From: Parasporobacterium sp.
GTDB taxonomy: Bacteria; Bacillota; Clostridia; Lachnospirales; Lachnospiraceae
DNA length: 64,000 nt
Assembly (NCBI GenBank): GCA_017510065.1
Contig: JAFWOB010000081.1
Span: forward strand, 16,283-80,282
Reading direction: 5' to 3'
Program-made: the position numbers and the translations under genes
Part shown: positions 1-8,896 of the stretch, piece after piece
How the letters are laid out: each line of letters starts with the position of its first letter
Numbering within the stretch: position 1 is the stretch's first letter
Notes under the pieces: generated by a model
Databases searched by the model: none
What the model saw: the letters and a program-made list of their open reading frames with translations, nothing else
What the model was told of the DNA's origin: nothing

Positions 1-2264
1 GCATGCAGTCCCGCCAGCCGACCCGATACGAATACCCAGCCCTGGGCAACGCCGCCGAGACCTAAATAGTTGCGCTCTTCGTTAAGGATCACTCCGAGAC
101 AGTCACAACCATTCGCATACAGACCGTCGATCGGAGTTTTGTGGTCCTGTCTTAAAACCCGCATCTTCGTGTCAACATCCAGTCCGCCGCTGGTCGCAAA
201 GATTACGTTCATGATCTTGATCGCGTAATAAGGACCCCCTTCTGTCCTGAGGGTCAGGAACCGGCGATCCTTCCCGAAATCTTCATCTTTGCCGGTGTCC
301 ACCAGTGCATTATACCGGCTGACACTTTCTGCCAGGGAAGAAGGATCCACCTGGATCTTATGTGCCAGTTCTTCAATGGAATCGGCCTTCCACGCCATCC
401 CTTCCTCGATACAGGCGTCGAGACAGTCATAGATCTCCGGCAGAGGCATTCCGTTCGGGACTCCTCCCTGGGAACAATAACCGTCCCAGCGGGAGATAGC
501 AGTGAAGCCGTGTTCTTTCAGATATTCTACCTGCGGCTGCGAATAGATCGCATAATAATATGGGCCGGACTTAAAAGATGGCCAGGAATCTTCCCTGATC
601 GTCAGGGAGAACAGGCTGAACATGGATTCATTGCCGAACCGGTGCCCTTGTCTGTCGACACATAAAATATCCGAGGAGACCCCCATGCCGAGAGGAATGT
701 CATTGAGCGTCCAGGTTTCATACCGGCCTGTGCGGCCGTTCAGCCGGTCGGTTTTGATATGAATCGGGTATTTCTTCAGATAGTGGGGAAGACCCTTCAT
801 CATAACGATGGGGCTCATTCCCATGTTCCATGTGCCGGCACCGATATTCAGAGCTGCCTTCATCATCTTTCCATCAGCCACACCGGTATTGGTCACCCGC
901 CTCGGACCGGCGTACTGTTCATCCAAAAGCTCAGAAAGCATTTCGTTGTTTGATGCAAAACCCCCGCACCCCATGATGATCGCTTTGGCTTTCAGGAGGT
1001 ATTCTTTCCCGGTTACCAGATTGCGGGCTTTCACTCCCACAAGCCGGTCACCGTCCATGATAAAGTCGTATGCTTCTGTTTCCAGCATGTATTCGCCGCC
1101 CTGTGAGACGACTTTGGAAAGCATGGCATCATAGTATTTTGCGATGATATTTCTCCGGTCTTCGTTCGTACCGGTATCCACATTGGAAAGAAGCACAGAG
1201 TTGAAAGCCGTCCAGGCTTCAAGATCCTGACAAGGGGAAGCCTGCATGGTGCCGAACTGCCAGCCCTGTTCATAGTGCAGCCAGTCGATCACTTTGCCGG
1301 ATTCCTCCATAAACAGTTTCACCAGATCTTCCTTGGCGCTTTGTTTTCCTTCGGACGTCGTGGTAAATGTAAGCCAGGTTTTAAGATAATCCTCTTTGTT
1401 GACGAATGTTTTCCCGGGATAGTGTTCTGCCATGTATCTCGGCGGATTCACAGCATTGGCTTCATGGGTCAGACCGGAATTGCCTCCGAGTCTGCCTGCC
1501 TTGTCAATGCCCAGGATGCGGACCCGCTTTCTGCCGCTTATTTCCTGCATTTTTTCCAGCGCGCTTACCATGGCGAAGATTCCACCGTTTCCAAGCCCCA
1601 GTACAAGGATATCCACATCGCGTTCCTCGGTGACGCCTTCCTCCTCTTTCAGCGGTACGCTGTAGAAGTGGGAGATGGCCGATCCCTTGCTGCCGCCGGC
1701 TTCCAAAGCCTTGACAAGAGCTTTCTGGACAGCGGATTTGACAGCATTGCTCGATACAGTTGCTCCTGATATGGCATCCACCATGACCGACTGATTCTCG
1801 ATCATTCTCGGGATCAGTTTTTCCTTCACGCTTTTCAGGATCACTTCTGTTTCACCGTGGGCAAATCGATCTTCCGGGAGTTCGATCTTAAGCAGAGCGG
1901 AATCATTGACCGTGATCGTAACAGGCAGTTCCCAGACGCCCAGATACCCCATGGCGCCGGCCGTGTACTTTCCGGGCTTCATATGTACATCCGAACTGTT
2001 GCCGGTAAGATTGTCATAAGCGATCTTTGCCCCGCGCATGATCGCATCTGAAGTAACAGTAGCGCCGGAAACGGCATCTACTGTACAGCTGTTATGTTCC
2101 ACAATGCTCGCCGGTATCTGCGAAAGTGCGGTGTGTGCTTTATAAGAGTTTTCTCCGGGACCTTCGGCTGTGCAGGAAATGATCCGGTCCCCCTCCATTT
2201 CGAGACTGACTGTAATATTGCCTCCGAAACCCGGAGCAGCAGCCTTTGCCAGTTTCGTATCCAT
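1..2264 (-). CDS. FAD-dependent reductase with two FMN-binding domains (partial, 3' end off window)
   Basis: The frame is open from the ATG at 2264 to the left edge (754 codons) and is truncated by the window. The start has a GGAGGG ribosome site 7 nt upstream. The N-terminal ~200 residues hold two FMN_bind-type domains, each with a flavinylation-type motif (DAVSGATVTS and DAISGATVSS), where family members carry FMN on Thr. A FAD_binding_2 / flavocytochrome c-like domain follows, with a GLGNGG dinucleotide loop and LGGNSG. It resembles the fumarate/urocanate reductase superfamily, which reduces activated C=C bonds. No signal peptide or haem motif is seen, so a cytosolic enzyme is inferred; the substrate is unknown. 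It follows the flavodoxin gene on the same strand and is probably co-transcribed with it. Confidence 0.85.
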   Translation of the reverse strand, partial: MDTKLAKAAAPGFGGNITVSLEMEGDRIISCTAEGPGENSYKAHTALSQIPASIVEHNSCTVDAVSGATVTSDAIMRGAKIAYDNLTGNSSDVHMKPGKYTAGAMGYLGVWELPVTITVNDSALLKIELPEDRFAHGETEVILKSVKEKLIPRMIENQSVMVDAISGATVSSNAVKSAVQKALVKALEAGGSKGSAISHFYSVPLKEEEGVTEERDVDILVLGLGNGGIFAMVSALEKMQEISGRKRVRILGIDKAGRLGGNSGLTHEANAVNPPRYMAEHYPGKTFVNKEDYLKTWLTFTTTSEGKQSAKEDLVKLFMEESGKVIDWLHYEQGWQFGTMQASPCQDLEAWTAFNSVLLSNVDTGTNEDRRNIIAKYYDAMLSKVVSQGGEYMLETEAYDFIMDGDRLVGVKARNLVTGKEYLLKAKAIIMGCGGFASNNEMLSELLDEQYAGPRRVTNTGVADGKMMKAALNIGAGTWNMGMSPIVMMKGLPHYLKKYPIHIKTDRLNGRTGRYETWTLNDIPLGMGVSSDILCVDRQGHRFGNESMFSLFSLTIREDSWPSFKSGPYYYAIYSQPQVEYLKEHGFTAISRWDGYCSQGGVPNGMPLPEIYDCLDACIEEGMAWKADSIEELAHKIQVDPSSLAESVSRYNALVDTGKDEDFGKDRRFLTLRTEGGPYYAIKIMNVIFATSGGLDVDTKMRVLRQDHKTPIDGLYANGCDCLGVILNEERNYLGLGGVAQGWVFVSGRLAGLH

Positions 2265-2281
2265 CTTTCATCCCTCCTCAA

Positions 2282-2315
2282 ATTCAAATAGCCATGAAGA
2301 CATGGCTATTTGAAT
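2282..2315 (-). other. Intercistronic hairpin, 15-bp perfect stem
   Basis: A perfect inverted repeat (arms 2282-2296 and 2301-2315, 4-nt loop) lies between the flavodoxin gene and the downstream FAD/FMN reductase gene. On the minus strand it is not followed by a T run but by the reductase ribosome site. It is more likely an mRNA processing or stability element than a full terminator. Confidence 0.6.
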
Positions 2316-2329
2316 CTCACTGATCTTAT

Positions 2330-3265
2330 TTATCTGGGCGGCAGTGTAAAAGTGCCGAAGTTTCTGTATCGGTCGAATTTTTCCTTGTTTTCACGGATAT
2401 ATTCCTTGAAATCCTCGTGTCTCTGGATAATGCTGTCAAAATGTTTGATACGGTATTCAGGATCGTCCACGGCGATCACATCGGGATCGAATTCCATGAT
2501 GACGTGGCCTTCCGGGTCAACCGCAAGGTGTCCCGGTTTTCCGCAGGTTGCGCAGCGGCACTCATTGTTCTGCCCGATCACGAGCATCGTGGAACGGCAG
2601 TGGGGACATACATAATCATCACCGCCGAGCCATTCCACTTCGTTTTCCGGCTTTCCCATCTGGCTTACCAGATTGCGTCCAAGCTGAGCTGCCCGTTCGA
2701 TATAATCCGGATGCATCAAGACCTGGCCCGGAGCAGGGCAGAGCGGAGCGGCCATCCGGTCTACCTGGCGCGCCTGTACGGATTTTGAAAAATGGAACAT
2801 CAGCGGGAGGCCCGTATGAAGATGTGACATAGGACCGCCGCCGACCATGATCCATGCTGCCACTCTCGGCTTATACCAACGCTGGTCTATGTTAGCGCCG
2901 CGAGCCTGGGCATAACGCTTCATTTCCCTGTCAAACGCAGGACCGCACCTGTCTCCAAGCAGACGGAACAGGCCGGGAGCTGTATTGTTAAATGCGGGAG
3001 CACTGATAATAATTCCGTCACATTCCAGGAACTTTTCACGGAAGAAATCCATGTCATCATCGTGCAGCGCAACACAATCTCCGGTACCGCCTCTGGAAGC
3101 GCTCAGGATGCAGCCGTTGCATCCGATGCATGGCTTGATGTTCATGTCATGCAGCCGGATCATTTCATATTCGACACCAAGTTCTGCTGCTGCCATCAGC
3201 GCTTCTTTCAGAAGGATCTCACTGTTGCCCATATTTCTTCCGCAGTTTAATCCCAAGATTTTCAT
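2330..3265 (-). CDS. NADPH-dependent FMN reductase / flavodoxin family protein with C-terminal zinc ribbon
   Basis: 311 residues. The N-terminus (MKILGLNCGRNMGNSE) is the flavodoxin-like beta strand and phosphate loop of the NADPH-dependent FMN reductase family, followed by a Cys-rich CIGCNGC segment (about residues 47-52) typical of iron-sulfur flavoproteins. After a long linker there is a CPHC...CRCATC zinc-ribbon-like motif near residue 220-245. Likely a cytosolic flavin electron carrier or reductase. The ATG at 3265 has AAGGAG 9 nt upstream. It precedes the FAD/FMN reductase on the same strand, and a LysR gene is divergent on the other side. An electron-supply role for the reductase is inference. 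Confidence 0.75.
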   Translation of the reverse strand: MKILGLNCGRNMGNSEILLKEALMAAAELGVEYEMIRLHDMNIKPCIGCNGCILSASRGGTGDCVALHDDDMDFFREKFLECDGIIISAPAFNNTAPGLFRLLGDRCGPAFDREMKRYAQARGANIDQRWYKPRVAAWIMVGGGPMSHLHTGLPLMFHFSKSVQARQVDRMAAPLCPAPGQVLMHPDYIERAAQLGRNLVSQMGKPENEVEWLGGDDYVCPHCRSTMLVIGQNNECRCATCGKPGHLAVDPEGHVIMEFDPDVIAVDDPEYRIKHFDSIIQRHEDFKEYIRENKEKFDRYRNFGTFTLPPR

Positions 3266-3328
3266 TCCGTATTTCTCCTTTCTGATTGTTGAAAATGCAC
3301 AAACAACAGACGGAATAAGCCCTGTAAT

Positions 3329-3357
3329 ATGTGCTATTATTATTATTTATAGCATAT
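3329..3357. promoter_or_regulatory. Dyad in the divergent LysR/flavodoxin promoter region
   Basis: ATGTGCTAT (3329-3337) and ATAGCATAT (3349-3357) form a 9-bp dyad with one mismatch. It lies 64 bp upstream of the flavodoxin start and ~180 bp upstream of the LysR start. LysR proteins bind such dyads in divergent promoters, so this is a candidate operator; nothing here proves it. The rest of 3266-3534 is AT-rich with no other gene visible. Confidence 0.4.
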
Positions 3358-3534
3358 GAGCGGGGTAAAATAAATGAAAGAGATAAGTATTTCATAAATA
3401 ATAAGGAAAAGGCAGGTATTATGCATAAATGAAGATCGTCGTTCCGGCGAGTGCACGGCAGGATTTGTTTTTCGAAGAAAAATATGTTAAGTTATTAACC
3501 AGGCGGTTCAAAAAAGATTCCGAGGTATCCGGCT

Positions 3535-4461
3535 ATGCTGAGTGAGATCAAAAATTTTATAGTCCTGGCTGAATGTAAAAACTATACAACTGCTTCTAAT
3601 ATCCTTTTTCGCTCCCAGTCGACACTGAGCAAACAGATTTCAAAACTTGAAGAAGAGCTGGGAGTTGTCCTGTTTAAGAGAACTACCAGAAGCGTTGAAC
3701 TGACAGCAGCAGGACAGGCACTTCTGGAGAAGAGCCATGTGTTTTACAATTTCTGCAATACTATTCAGAACAATTATCCGGGCAACGCTTTTGTGAACAG
3801 CGACAGAGGACTGATCATCGGCATTGCAGACGGTATGAAGACAGAACCCATTGTTCCGATCTTATCCGAATATTTTCTGGAGAATCCGAAAGAAAATGTT
3901 TCCTATATGCAGGATAAAGATGACGGACTGTTTACCAGCCTGCTGGAGAATGAAACAGATGTTATCTATACCTTCAAGACCCTGATCGAGGATTACGTCC
4001 AGTTTGATTATGTCATTGTAAAACCGCTGCGGCTCAGGGTTGTTCTATGGAAAGGACATCCTCTTGCCTCAAGGGAGAGGATTAAACTGTCGGAACTGAG
4101 TGAAGAATTCTTTATCTCCAACACAGGAGCGCCGAACCTGTTGAAAAGGCAGCTCCACGCATTGTTTGAAGCCAATGGATTTTTCCCGAAGATCTGCGCA
4201 AAAGTCGAATCCAATCCACTTTCCCTGCTGATGGTTAGTTCTCAGCAGGGAATTATGCTGACTACTTTCGGCTCGGAGACCGACAGCCCGAAATCCAACC
4301 TGGTCTTCAAGGAGATCGATGACAACGGTCAGAAAGATCTGCTGGAAAACGCCAGTGTACTGGTCTGGAGCAAAAAAGCTTATCATGAGAATCCGAGCAC
4401 CAGGAAGTTTGCGGATTTCTTAAAAAATTACGAGAAAGACCATCTTGCAATGAATCAATAA
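3535..4461 (+). CDS. LysR family transcriptional regulator
   Basis: 308 residues, the normal LysR length. The first ~60 residues form the winged helix-turn-helix with the family pattern (FIVLAECKNYTTASN, then SQSTLSKQISKLEEELG, then LFKRTTRSVELTAAG). The remainder is a LysR-type effector-binding domain. It is divergent from the flavodoxin/reductase pair and convergent with the UroD-family gene, whose end lies 8 bp away. It probably controls one or both of these neighbours in response to a small molecule; the effector cannot be deduced. Confidence 0.9.
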   Translation: MLSEIKNFIVLAECKNYTTASNILFRSQSTLSKQISKLEEELGVVLFKRTTRSVELTAAGQALLEKSHVFYNFCNTIQNNYPGNAFVNSDRGLIIGIADGMKTEPIVPILSEYFLENPKENVSYMQDKDDGLFTSLLENETDVIYTFKTLIEDYVQFDYVIVKPLRLRVVLWKGHPLASRERIKLSELSEEFFISNTGAPNLLKRQLHALFEANGFFPKICAKVESNPLSLLMVSSQQGIMLTTFGSETDSPKSNLVFKEIDDNGQKDLLENASVLVWSKKAYHENPSTRKFADFLKNYEKDHLAMNQ

Positions 4462-4468
4462 ATACAGG

Positions 4469-5437
4469 CTATTTGTGGCTGCGGGCAAATTCTGCCAATA
4501 TCCGGGAGTCTTCGGGCGACAGCCAGCGTGGATAATCCAGGATGATCTTTTTTCCCTTATACAACTCGTACAGATCGGCAGCTTTACGCTGTACTGTTTC
4601 ACGGTCATCGGAGAAATCTTCGGTGACCATGACTTTATAAACGAACCTGTCGCCATATTGATCCACCAATGCTTTTTTGTCGTTCAGCTCCTGCTGGCCT
4701 CTCCATGTGAAAACGCCGGTTTCTATGAGACTCGGCATAAGAAGGTCCAGCTTTCCGCAGGAGTGAAGTTCCGGGAGAACCCCGATCTTTCTGACTCCTT
4801 CGGCAAATTTCCTGACGTAAGGGGCGATGACCTCCCGATGGGTTTCGATTGACATTAAGGGACCTCTCTGACTGCCCCAGTCGTCATGGATATCCAGCAT
4901 TCCGAGACCGTAATACCGCTTCATATAGCTTACCAGTTCGATATAAAAATCAGCCAGCGCATCAAAGAGTTCTTTTACGCTGTCCTGACTGTCTTCATCG
5001 ATCAGGGCTACCAATGCTTCGGAGAAACCGATAAAGGAGATCAGCCTTTCAAAGAAACCGGTGTAGATGGTCGTGGAAAGGATCTGATCGGTCGTGAGAA
5101 ACTCTTTGTTTTCTTCAGCACTTTTTTCCCAGTCCAGTTTTGACAGATCCGGGAATCGCACATAATCTTTCCAGTCGTTGATATCTTCAAACAGGATCCC
5201 GTCTTCCATGGATCCGCCCATTCCGCAGGCGGTCGGATCAAAGGTCCAATGGACACCAAACCAGTCATATCCGCCGTACAGGCTCCTGTCAAAAGGCTTC
5301 TGCTGGATTACGGTTCCCCTGGCGATATTGTCGGGAACGATTTCCGGCATGAAAAGTTTCTGGTCATAACTGCAGGGAATCCATTCATATTCTTCTCCGT
5401 TCAGATAATTCAGATAGTTCTGTTTTGGTGTCAGCAC
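4469..5437 (-). CDS. Uroporphyrinogen decarboxylase family protein (methyltransferase-like)
   Basis: 322 residues. A GTG start at 5437 is supported by GGAGG 8 nt upstream. Sequence features match the UroD (TIM-barrel) family, including a late HSCGK motif (around residue 226) resembling the His/Cys zinc site of corrinoid:CoM or demethylase-type methyltransferases rather than the haem enzyme. No haem genes are nearby. A role as a methyl-transfer enzyme is inferred from that motif and from its neighbours (LysR, flavoproteins). No corrinoid protein is encoded in the window, so the partner and substrate are unknown. Confidence 0.75.
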   Translation of the reverse strand: MLTPKQNYLNYLNGEEYEWIPCSYDQKLFMPEIVPDNIARGTVIQQKPFDRSLYGGYDWFGVHWTFDPTACGMGGSMEDGILFEDINDWKDYVRFPDLSKLDWEKSAEENKEFLTTDQILSTTIYTGFFERLISFIGFSEALVALIDEDSQDSVKELFDALADFYIELVSYMKRYYGLGMLDIHDDWGSQRGPLMSIETHREVIAPYVRKFAEGVRKIGVLPELHSCGKLDLLMPSLIETGVFTWRGQQELNDKKALVDQYGDRFVYKVMVTEDFSDDRETVQRKAADLYELYKGKKIILDYPRWLSPEDSRILAEFARSHK

Positions 5438-5655
5438 AGTATTATCCTCCTATTTTTTGCGGTTTATGTCCTTTTTTATTATTTTATTACGTTTTTTAAA
5501 AAGAACATATTCTTTTTTTGCCCTGTCAGCACCTTATTATGTATTAACAGGCATAAATGGAAAGAAGGATTTTACAATTGACTGCCGGAATGATAGGATT
5601 TGTTCAGAATGAAGGCCTCGGAAGGCTGTGACTTGATAAAAGAAGGGAGCGTCGG

Positions 5656-6405
5656 ATGGACAGAGCGAAAGAACTGTTAATGCAGTACGATAATATGACA
5701 TTTTCCGGTGATGAGGAGAGGGAAGCATGGCTTTTGAATATATGCAGGGAGTATGACCGCTCTGACCGGGATGACAGGTGCGGCAGAGCGTCCCTTTACA
5801 ATGAACTGGGATCTTTTTATCGAAACCTGAAAAAACTCGATCAGGCGGAAGCTGCCTACCGGATGGCGATCGATCTGATGGAAACTCCTGTTAAGATCGG
5901 TACCAGTCAGCCGGTCTGCAGATCCTGCTCCTTTGAGATCGATTGTGTGAGCATAGAGGGGAATACGGATGTATACACGGGGGATTATGCGACCATCCTG
6001 AATAACCTGGCAGGATGCTACCGGCTTCAGGGAAGAACACAGGAGGCGCTGGACACCTTTGACCGGGCATACCTGATCTATGCTTCCTTCCCGGATCTTC
6101 CAAAGTCTCTGCCTGCCAGCTGCAAAAACAACAAGGGTCTTGTTTATCTGGATATGAATCTGCCGGAAGAAGCCGAAATATGTTTCCGGGAAGCTTTTAA
6201 ATTGCTGGAAGAGGGGCATCTGGAAGGCTATGAACTCGCCATGACATATGGTAATATGGCGGTAGCGCATTACAGAATGGGCAGGACGGAGGAAGCATTA
6301 AAAGAAACGGAACAGGGGCTTTCCATCCTGAAAAACGTCACCGGAGAAGATGCCCCGGTATATCAGGGACTCCTTCGAATGAAGCAGGCCATGGAAGGCA
6401 GATAA
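5656..6405 (+). CDS. Tetratricopeptide repeat protein
   Basis: 249 residues, soluble, with no signal peptide. At least four TPR-like helical pairs are visible (for example NELGSFYRNLKKLDQAEAAY near residue 50, NNLAGCYRLQGRTQEALDTF near 115, and NMAVAHYRMGRTEEALKETE near 205). It is followed 12 bp later by the DUF4037 gene, a pairing that suggests one operon. TPR domains mediate protein-protein contacts; the partner is not evident. The ATG at 5656 is preceded by AGAAGGGAG. Confidence 0.85.
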   Translation: MDRAKELLMQYDNMTFSGDEEREAWLLNICREYDRSDRDDRCGRASLYNELGSFYRNLKKLDQAEAAYRMAIDLMETPVKIGTSQPVCRSCSFEIDCVSIEGNTDVYTGDYATILNNLAGCYRLQGRTQEALDTFDRAYLIYASFPDLPKSLPASCKNNKGLVYLDMNLPEEAEICFREAFKLLEEGHLEGYELAMTYGNMAVAHYRMGRTEEALKETEQGLSILKNVTGEDAPVYQGLLRMKQAMEGR

Positions 6406-6417
6406 TACCATAAGAAT

Positions 6418-7359
6418 ATGACAGAGATCCTTCGGCTTTCAAAAGATTTATTTGATCAGGTGTTCATGCCATTGCTCCTTGAGACGGCTCCGGAAGCGGA
6501 GCCTTTTCTGGCTGCGGGTCTGGTGGGCGAGGGATCGGAATGCTTCGGGTACGACGATGTACTGAGTTGTGATCACGATTTCGGTCCCGGATTCTGTGTC
6601 TGGCTGACAAAAAATCATTATGAGAGATTGGCTGCTCCATTGGAACAGATCATTCTGCGTATGCCGGATTCTTTTGCCGGGAAAAAGACGTTTCTGGAGA
6701 AACCGAGAAGAGGGATCCTGAAACTGGAAGCATTCTGTCAAGGGCTGACCGGGTGCGATCCGGTATTTCTGCTGGAAAATCTGCCGAGGGAAGAGAGCAA
6801 CCGGAAATGGCTTTCCATGTCTGAAGCGGGACTTGCAGCTCTTTCCAACGGTATGCTGTTTACTGACCGGGAAGGGACGTTTACGAAGATCAGGACTGTT
6901 CTTGAGAAGGGATATCCTGAAGATGTAAGATTATATAAACTGGCACAGAACCTGATCTGCGCCGGTCAGATCAGTCAGTATAATTATCCGAGAACCTGTG
7001 AAAGGGATGACAAGCCTGCCCTGACGATCATGAGAGGCAGGCTGACAGAGTATTACTGTTCTGTGGCATGTCTTCTGAACCATCGGTTTAAACCCTATTA
7101 CAAATGGTCGGCAAGAGCTCTGAAAGGGCTTTCCATACTTGGAGATGCAATGTATAAAAAGCTGACGCTGCTGTATACGCTGGATGACGGTGAGCAGACC
7201 TATGATGTCATGGCACAGATCAACAGCATGATCGTAGCTGCCCTGCACAGCGAAAAACTGTCGGAAAACAGCAGTGTGTTCCTGACGGATCACTGCAGGG
7301 ATATCCTGCTGAAAATAAAAGACCGGAACCTGCTGAAGGATCCGATCCCTTTGTTGTAG
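6418..7359 (+). CDS. DUF4037 domain-containing protein (nucleotidyltransferase-like)
   Basis: 313 residues. The early segment (LVGEGSECFGYDDVLSCDHDFGPGF) resembles a nucleotidyltransferase-fold core, with GEGSE followed by an acidic DHDFG pair that could bind metal. The C-terminal half is helical, with the pattern typical of DUF4037 proteins. No biochemical role is established that I can name. It is paired with the upstream TPR gene (12 bp gap) and convergent with the aminopeptidase gene. Confidence 0.75.
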   Translation: MTEILRLSKDLFDQVFMPLLLETAPEAEPFLAAGLVGEGSECFGYDDVLSCDHDFGPGFCVWLTKNHYERLAAPLEQIILRMPDSFAGKKTFLEKPRRGILKLEAFCQGLTGCDPVFLLENLPREESNRKWLSMSEAGLAALSNGMLFTDREGTFTKIRTVLEKGYPEDVRLYKLAQNLICAGQISQYNYPRTCERDDKPALTIMRGRLTEYYCSVACLLNHRFKPYYKWSARALKGLSILGDAMYKKLTLLYTLDDGEQTYDVMAQINSMIVAALHSEKLSENSSVFLTDHCRDILLKIKDRNLLKDPIPLL

Positions 7360-7395
7360 TGTGTTCTTTTGCCGTAGGCCGGGGGTTCCGGTGCG

Positions 7396-8730
7396 TTATC
7401 TGCGCACAGTAACAGTTCCGTCCGGCAGGAAGTTCACAGACGCGTCATAAAACGCTTCCATCGCTTTGATCATATAGAATGTATCTTTGGTTCCCGCTGT
7501 TTCATAAGGCGAATGCATCGCCAGCTGCGCACAGCCGATATCGGCACAGTTTACGGAAACATGGGAGGAAGAGATATTGCCCAGGGTGGAGCCGCCCGGC
7601 AGATCGGAATGATTGAAATACGTTTGTACAGGGATATCGGCTTCCCGGCAGATGCTGCGGAAAACAGAAGCGGAAACAGCGTCAGTGGTATATTTCTGAT
7701 TCGCATTGTATTTCAGCACAACACCACCGTTCATAAACGGTCTGTTGACAGGGTCGGCCTTGTCCGGATAATTCGGGTGAACCGCATGGCTGTTGTCTGC
7801 TGACAGCATGAAACTGGAAGAGAGCATGATCAGAAGCTGTTCACGGTCCCATCCCATAGATGTGCCGATCCTTTCCAGGATGTCCTGCAGGAATGTGGAA
7901 TCCGCCCCCTGTTTTGTACGGCTTCCCACTTCCTCGTTGTCGAACAGACAGCAGACGGAGATACTGTCTGCTTCCGGAGAGTTCTCCGCTGCAGCATGAA
8001 GGATTGCCCGGAGTGAGGCATAGGCACACTGCAGATCATCCAGCCTGGGGCTGGAGAAGAATTCCCTGTCGGCTCCCCATATCGAATAAGGCGTCCTGTT
8101 GTAAAGAAACAGGTCATATCCGACGATCGATTCCACGAGGACGCCGGCTTTTTCCGCCATCTGCCTGAGGAAACTTCCGAAAGAATTCTCATCTCCGAAT
8201 ATCGGCAGCATCTCAGACTGGACAGAGCTGTGCGCTGTTTCATTTGCCTTCCGATCCATATGGATGGCAAGGCTTGGGATCATCAGAAGGTCCTCTCCGG
8301 AATCGGCCAGGATCTGTCTGATCGTATCGCCTTCACAGACCATCAGCCGTCCGGCGATGCCAAGGGGCCGGTCGAACCAGGGTGCTTTCAGCATACCGCC
8401 ATAGGATTCTATATTCAAAGTGACATAATGGTCTGCTTTCCTGATCTCCGGTTCTTCTTTGATCCGGAAAGAAGGGGAATCACTGTGAGATGCTACGATC
8501 TGAAAATGATGAGGAGACCCGGCGGGAATGTGGAAGGCGATCAGGGAAGATCCGGAACGGATCACATAATAGCTTTTTTCCGGCTTGATCTCCCAGCGCT
8601 CCTGCTCGGAAAGACGCTGAAACCCCTGTTTTTCCAGAAGTGATGCTCCCTGACTGATCACATGGTAACAGCTGGGGGCACCTGCAATAAATTCACACAG
8701 ATCCCTTGTGACTGATTCATATTCGTTCAT
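7396..8730 (-). CDS. M18 family aminopeptidase
   Basis: 444 residues starting at the ATG at 8730 (MNEYESVTRD), which has AAAGGAG 7 nt upstream; a longer in-frame start lacks a ribosome site. M18 metal-site motifs are present: ASHSDSPSFRIK near residue 82, FDNEEVGSRTKQGADS near residue 265, and a late HVS segment near 395. M18 enzymes are cytosolic, dodecameric zinc aminopeptidases that trim acidic or neutral N-terminal residues from peptides. The gene is monocistronic, convergent with DUF4037 (36-bp gap, no clear terminator). Confidence 0.92.
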   Translation of the reverse strand: MNEYESVTRDLCEFIAGAPSCYHVISQGASLLEKQGFQRLSEQERWEIKPEKSYYVIRSGSSLIAFHIPAGSPHHFQIVASHSDSPSFRIKEEPEIRKADHYVTLNIESYGGMLKAPWFDRPLGIAGRLMVCEGDTIRQILADSGEDLLMIPSLAIHMDRKANETAHSSVQSEMLPIFGDENSFGSFLRQMAEKAGVLVESIVGYDLFLYNRTPYSIWGADREFFSSPRLDDLQCAYASLRAILHAAAENSPEADSISVCCLFDNEEVGSRTKQGADSTFLQDILERIGTSMGWDREQLLIMLSSSFMLSADNSHAVHPNYPDKADPVNRPFMNGGVVLKYNANQKYTTDAVSASVFRSICREADIPVQTYFNHSDLPGGSTLGNISSSHVSVNCADIGCAQLAMHSPYETAGTKDTFYMIKAMEAFYDASVNFLPDGTVTVRR

Positions 8731-8836
8731 GGACAGACTCCTTTCCTGGGTCAACTGACACGTTTATTATATTCACAAATGCGTAAAAATCAATCCGGCT
8801 ATAAAGGAATGGACAAGGTTCTGTTTCGGACCTTGG

Positions 8837-8865
8837 TTGAAAGAGACTTTCGGAAATGATAAGAT
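8837..8865 (+). promoter_or_regulatory. Sigma-A-type promoter for the acyltransferase gene
   Basis: TTGAAA (8837-8842), a 17-bp spacer, and TAAGAT (8860-8865) lie 32 bp upstream of the acyltransferase start. The spacing is ideal and both hexamers are close to consensus. Confidence 0.6.
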
Positions 8866-8896
8866 AACCATTGATTACAGACAGCAGGGAACCCTT

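Noticed and set aside
4469-5437. True haem-pathway uroporphyrinogen decarboxylase (hemE)
   Set aside because: The HSCGK motif and lack of haem genes nearby fit the methyltransferase-like branch better.
8837-8896. TTG at 8837 as start of the acyltransferase
   Set aside because: It coincides with the -35 box of a good promoter and has no ribosome site; the ATG at 8897 has one.
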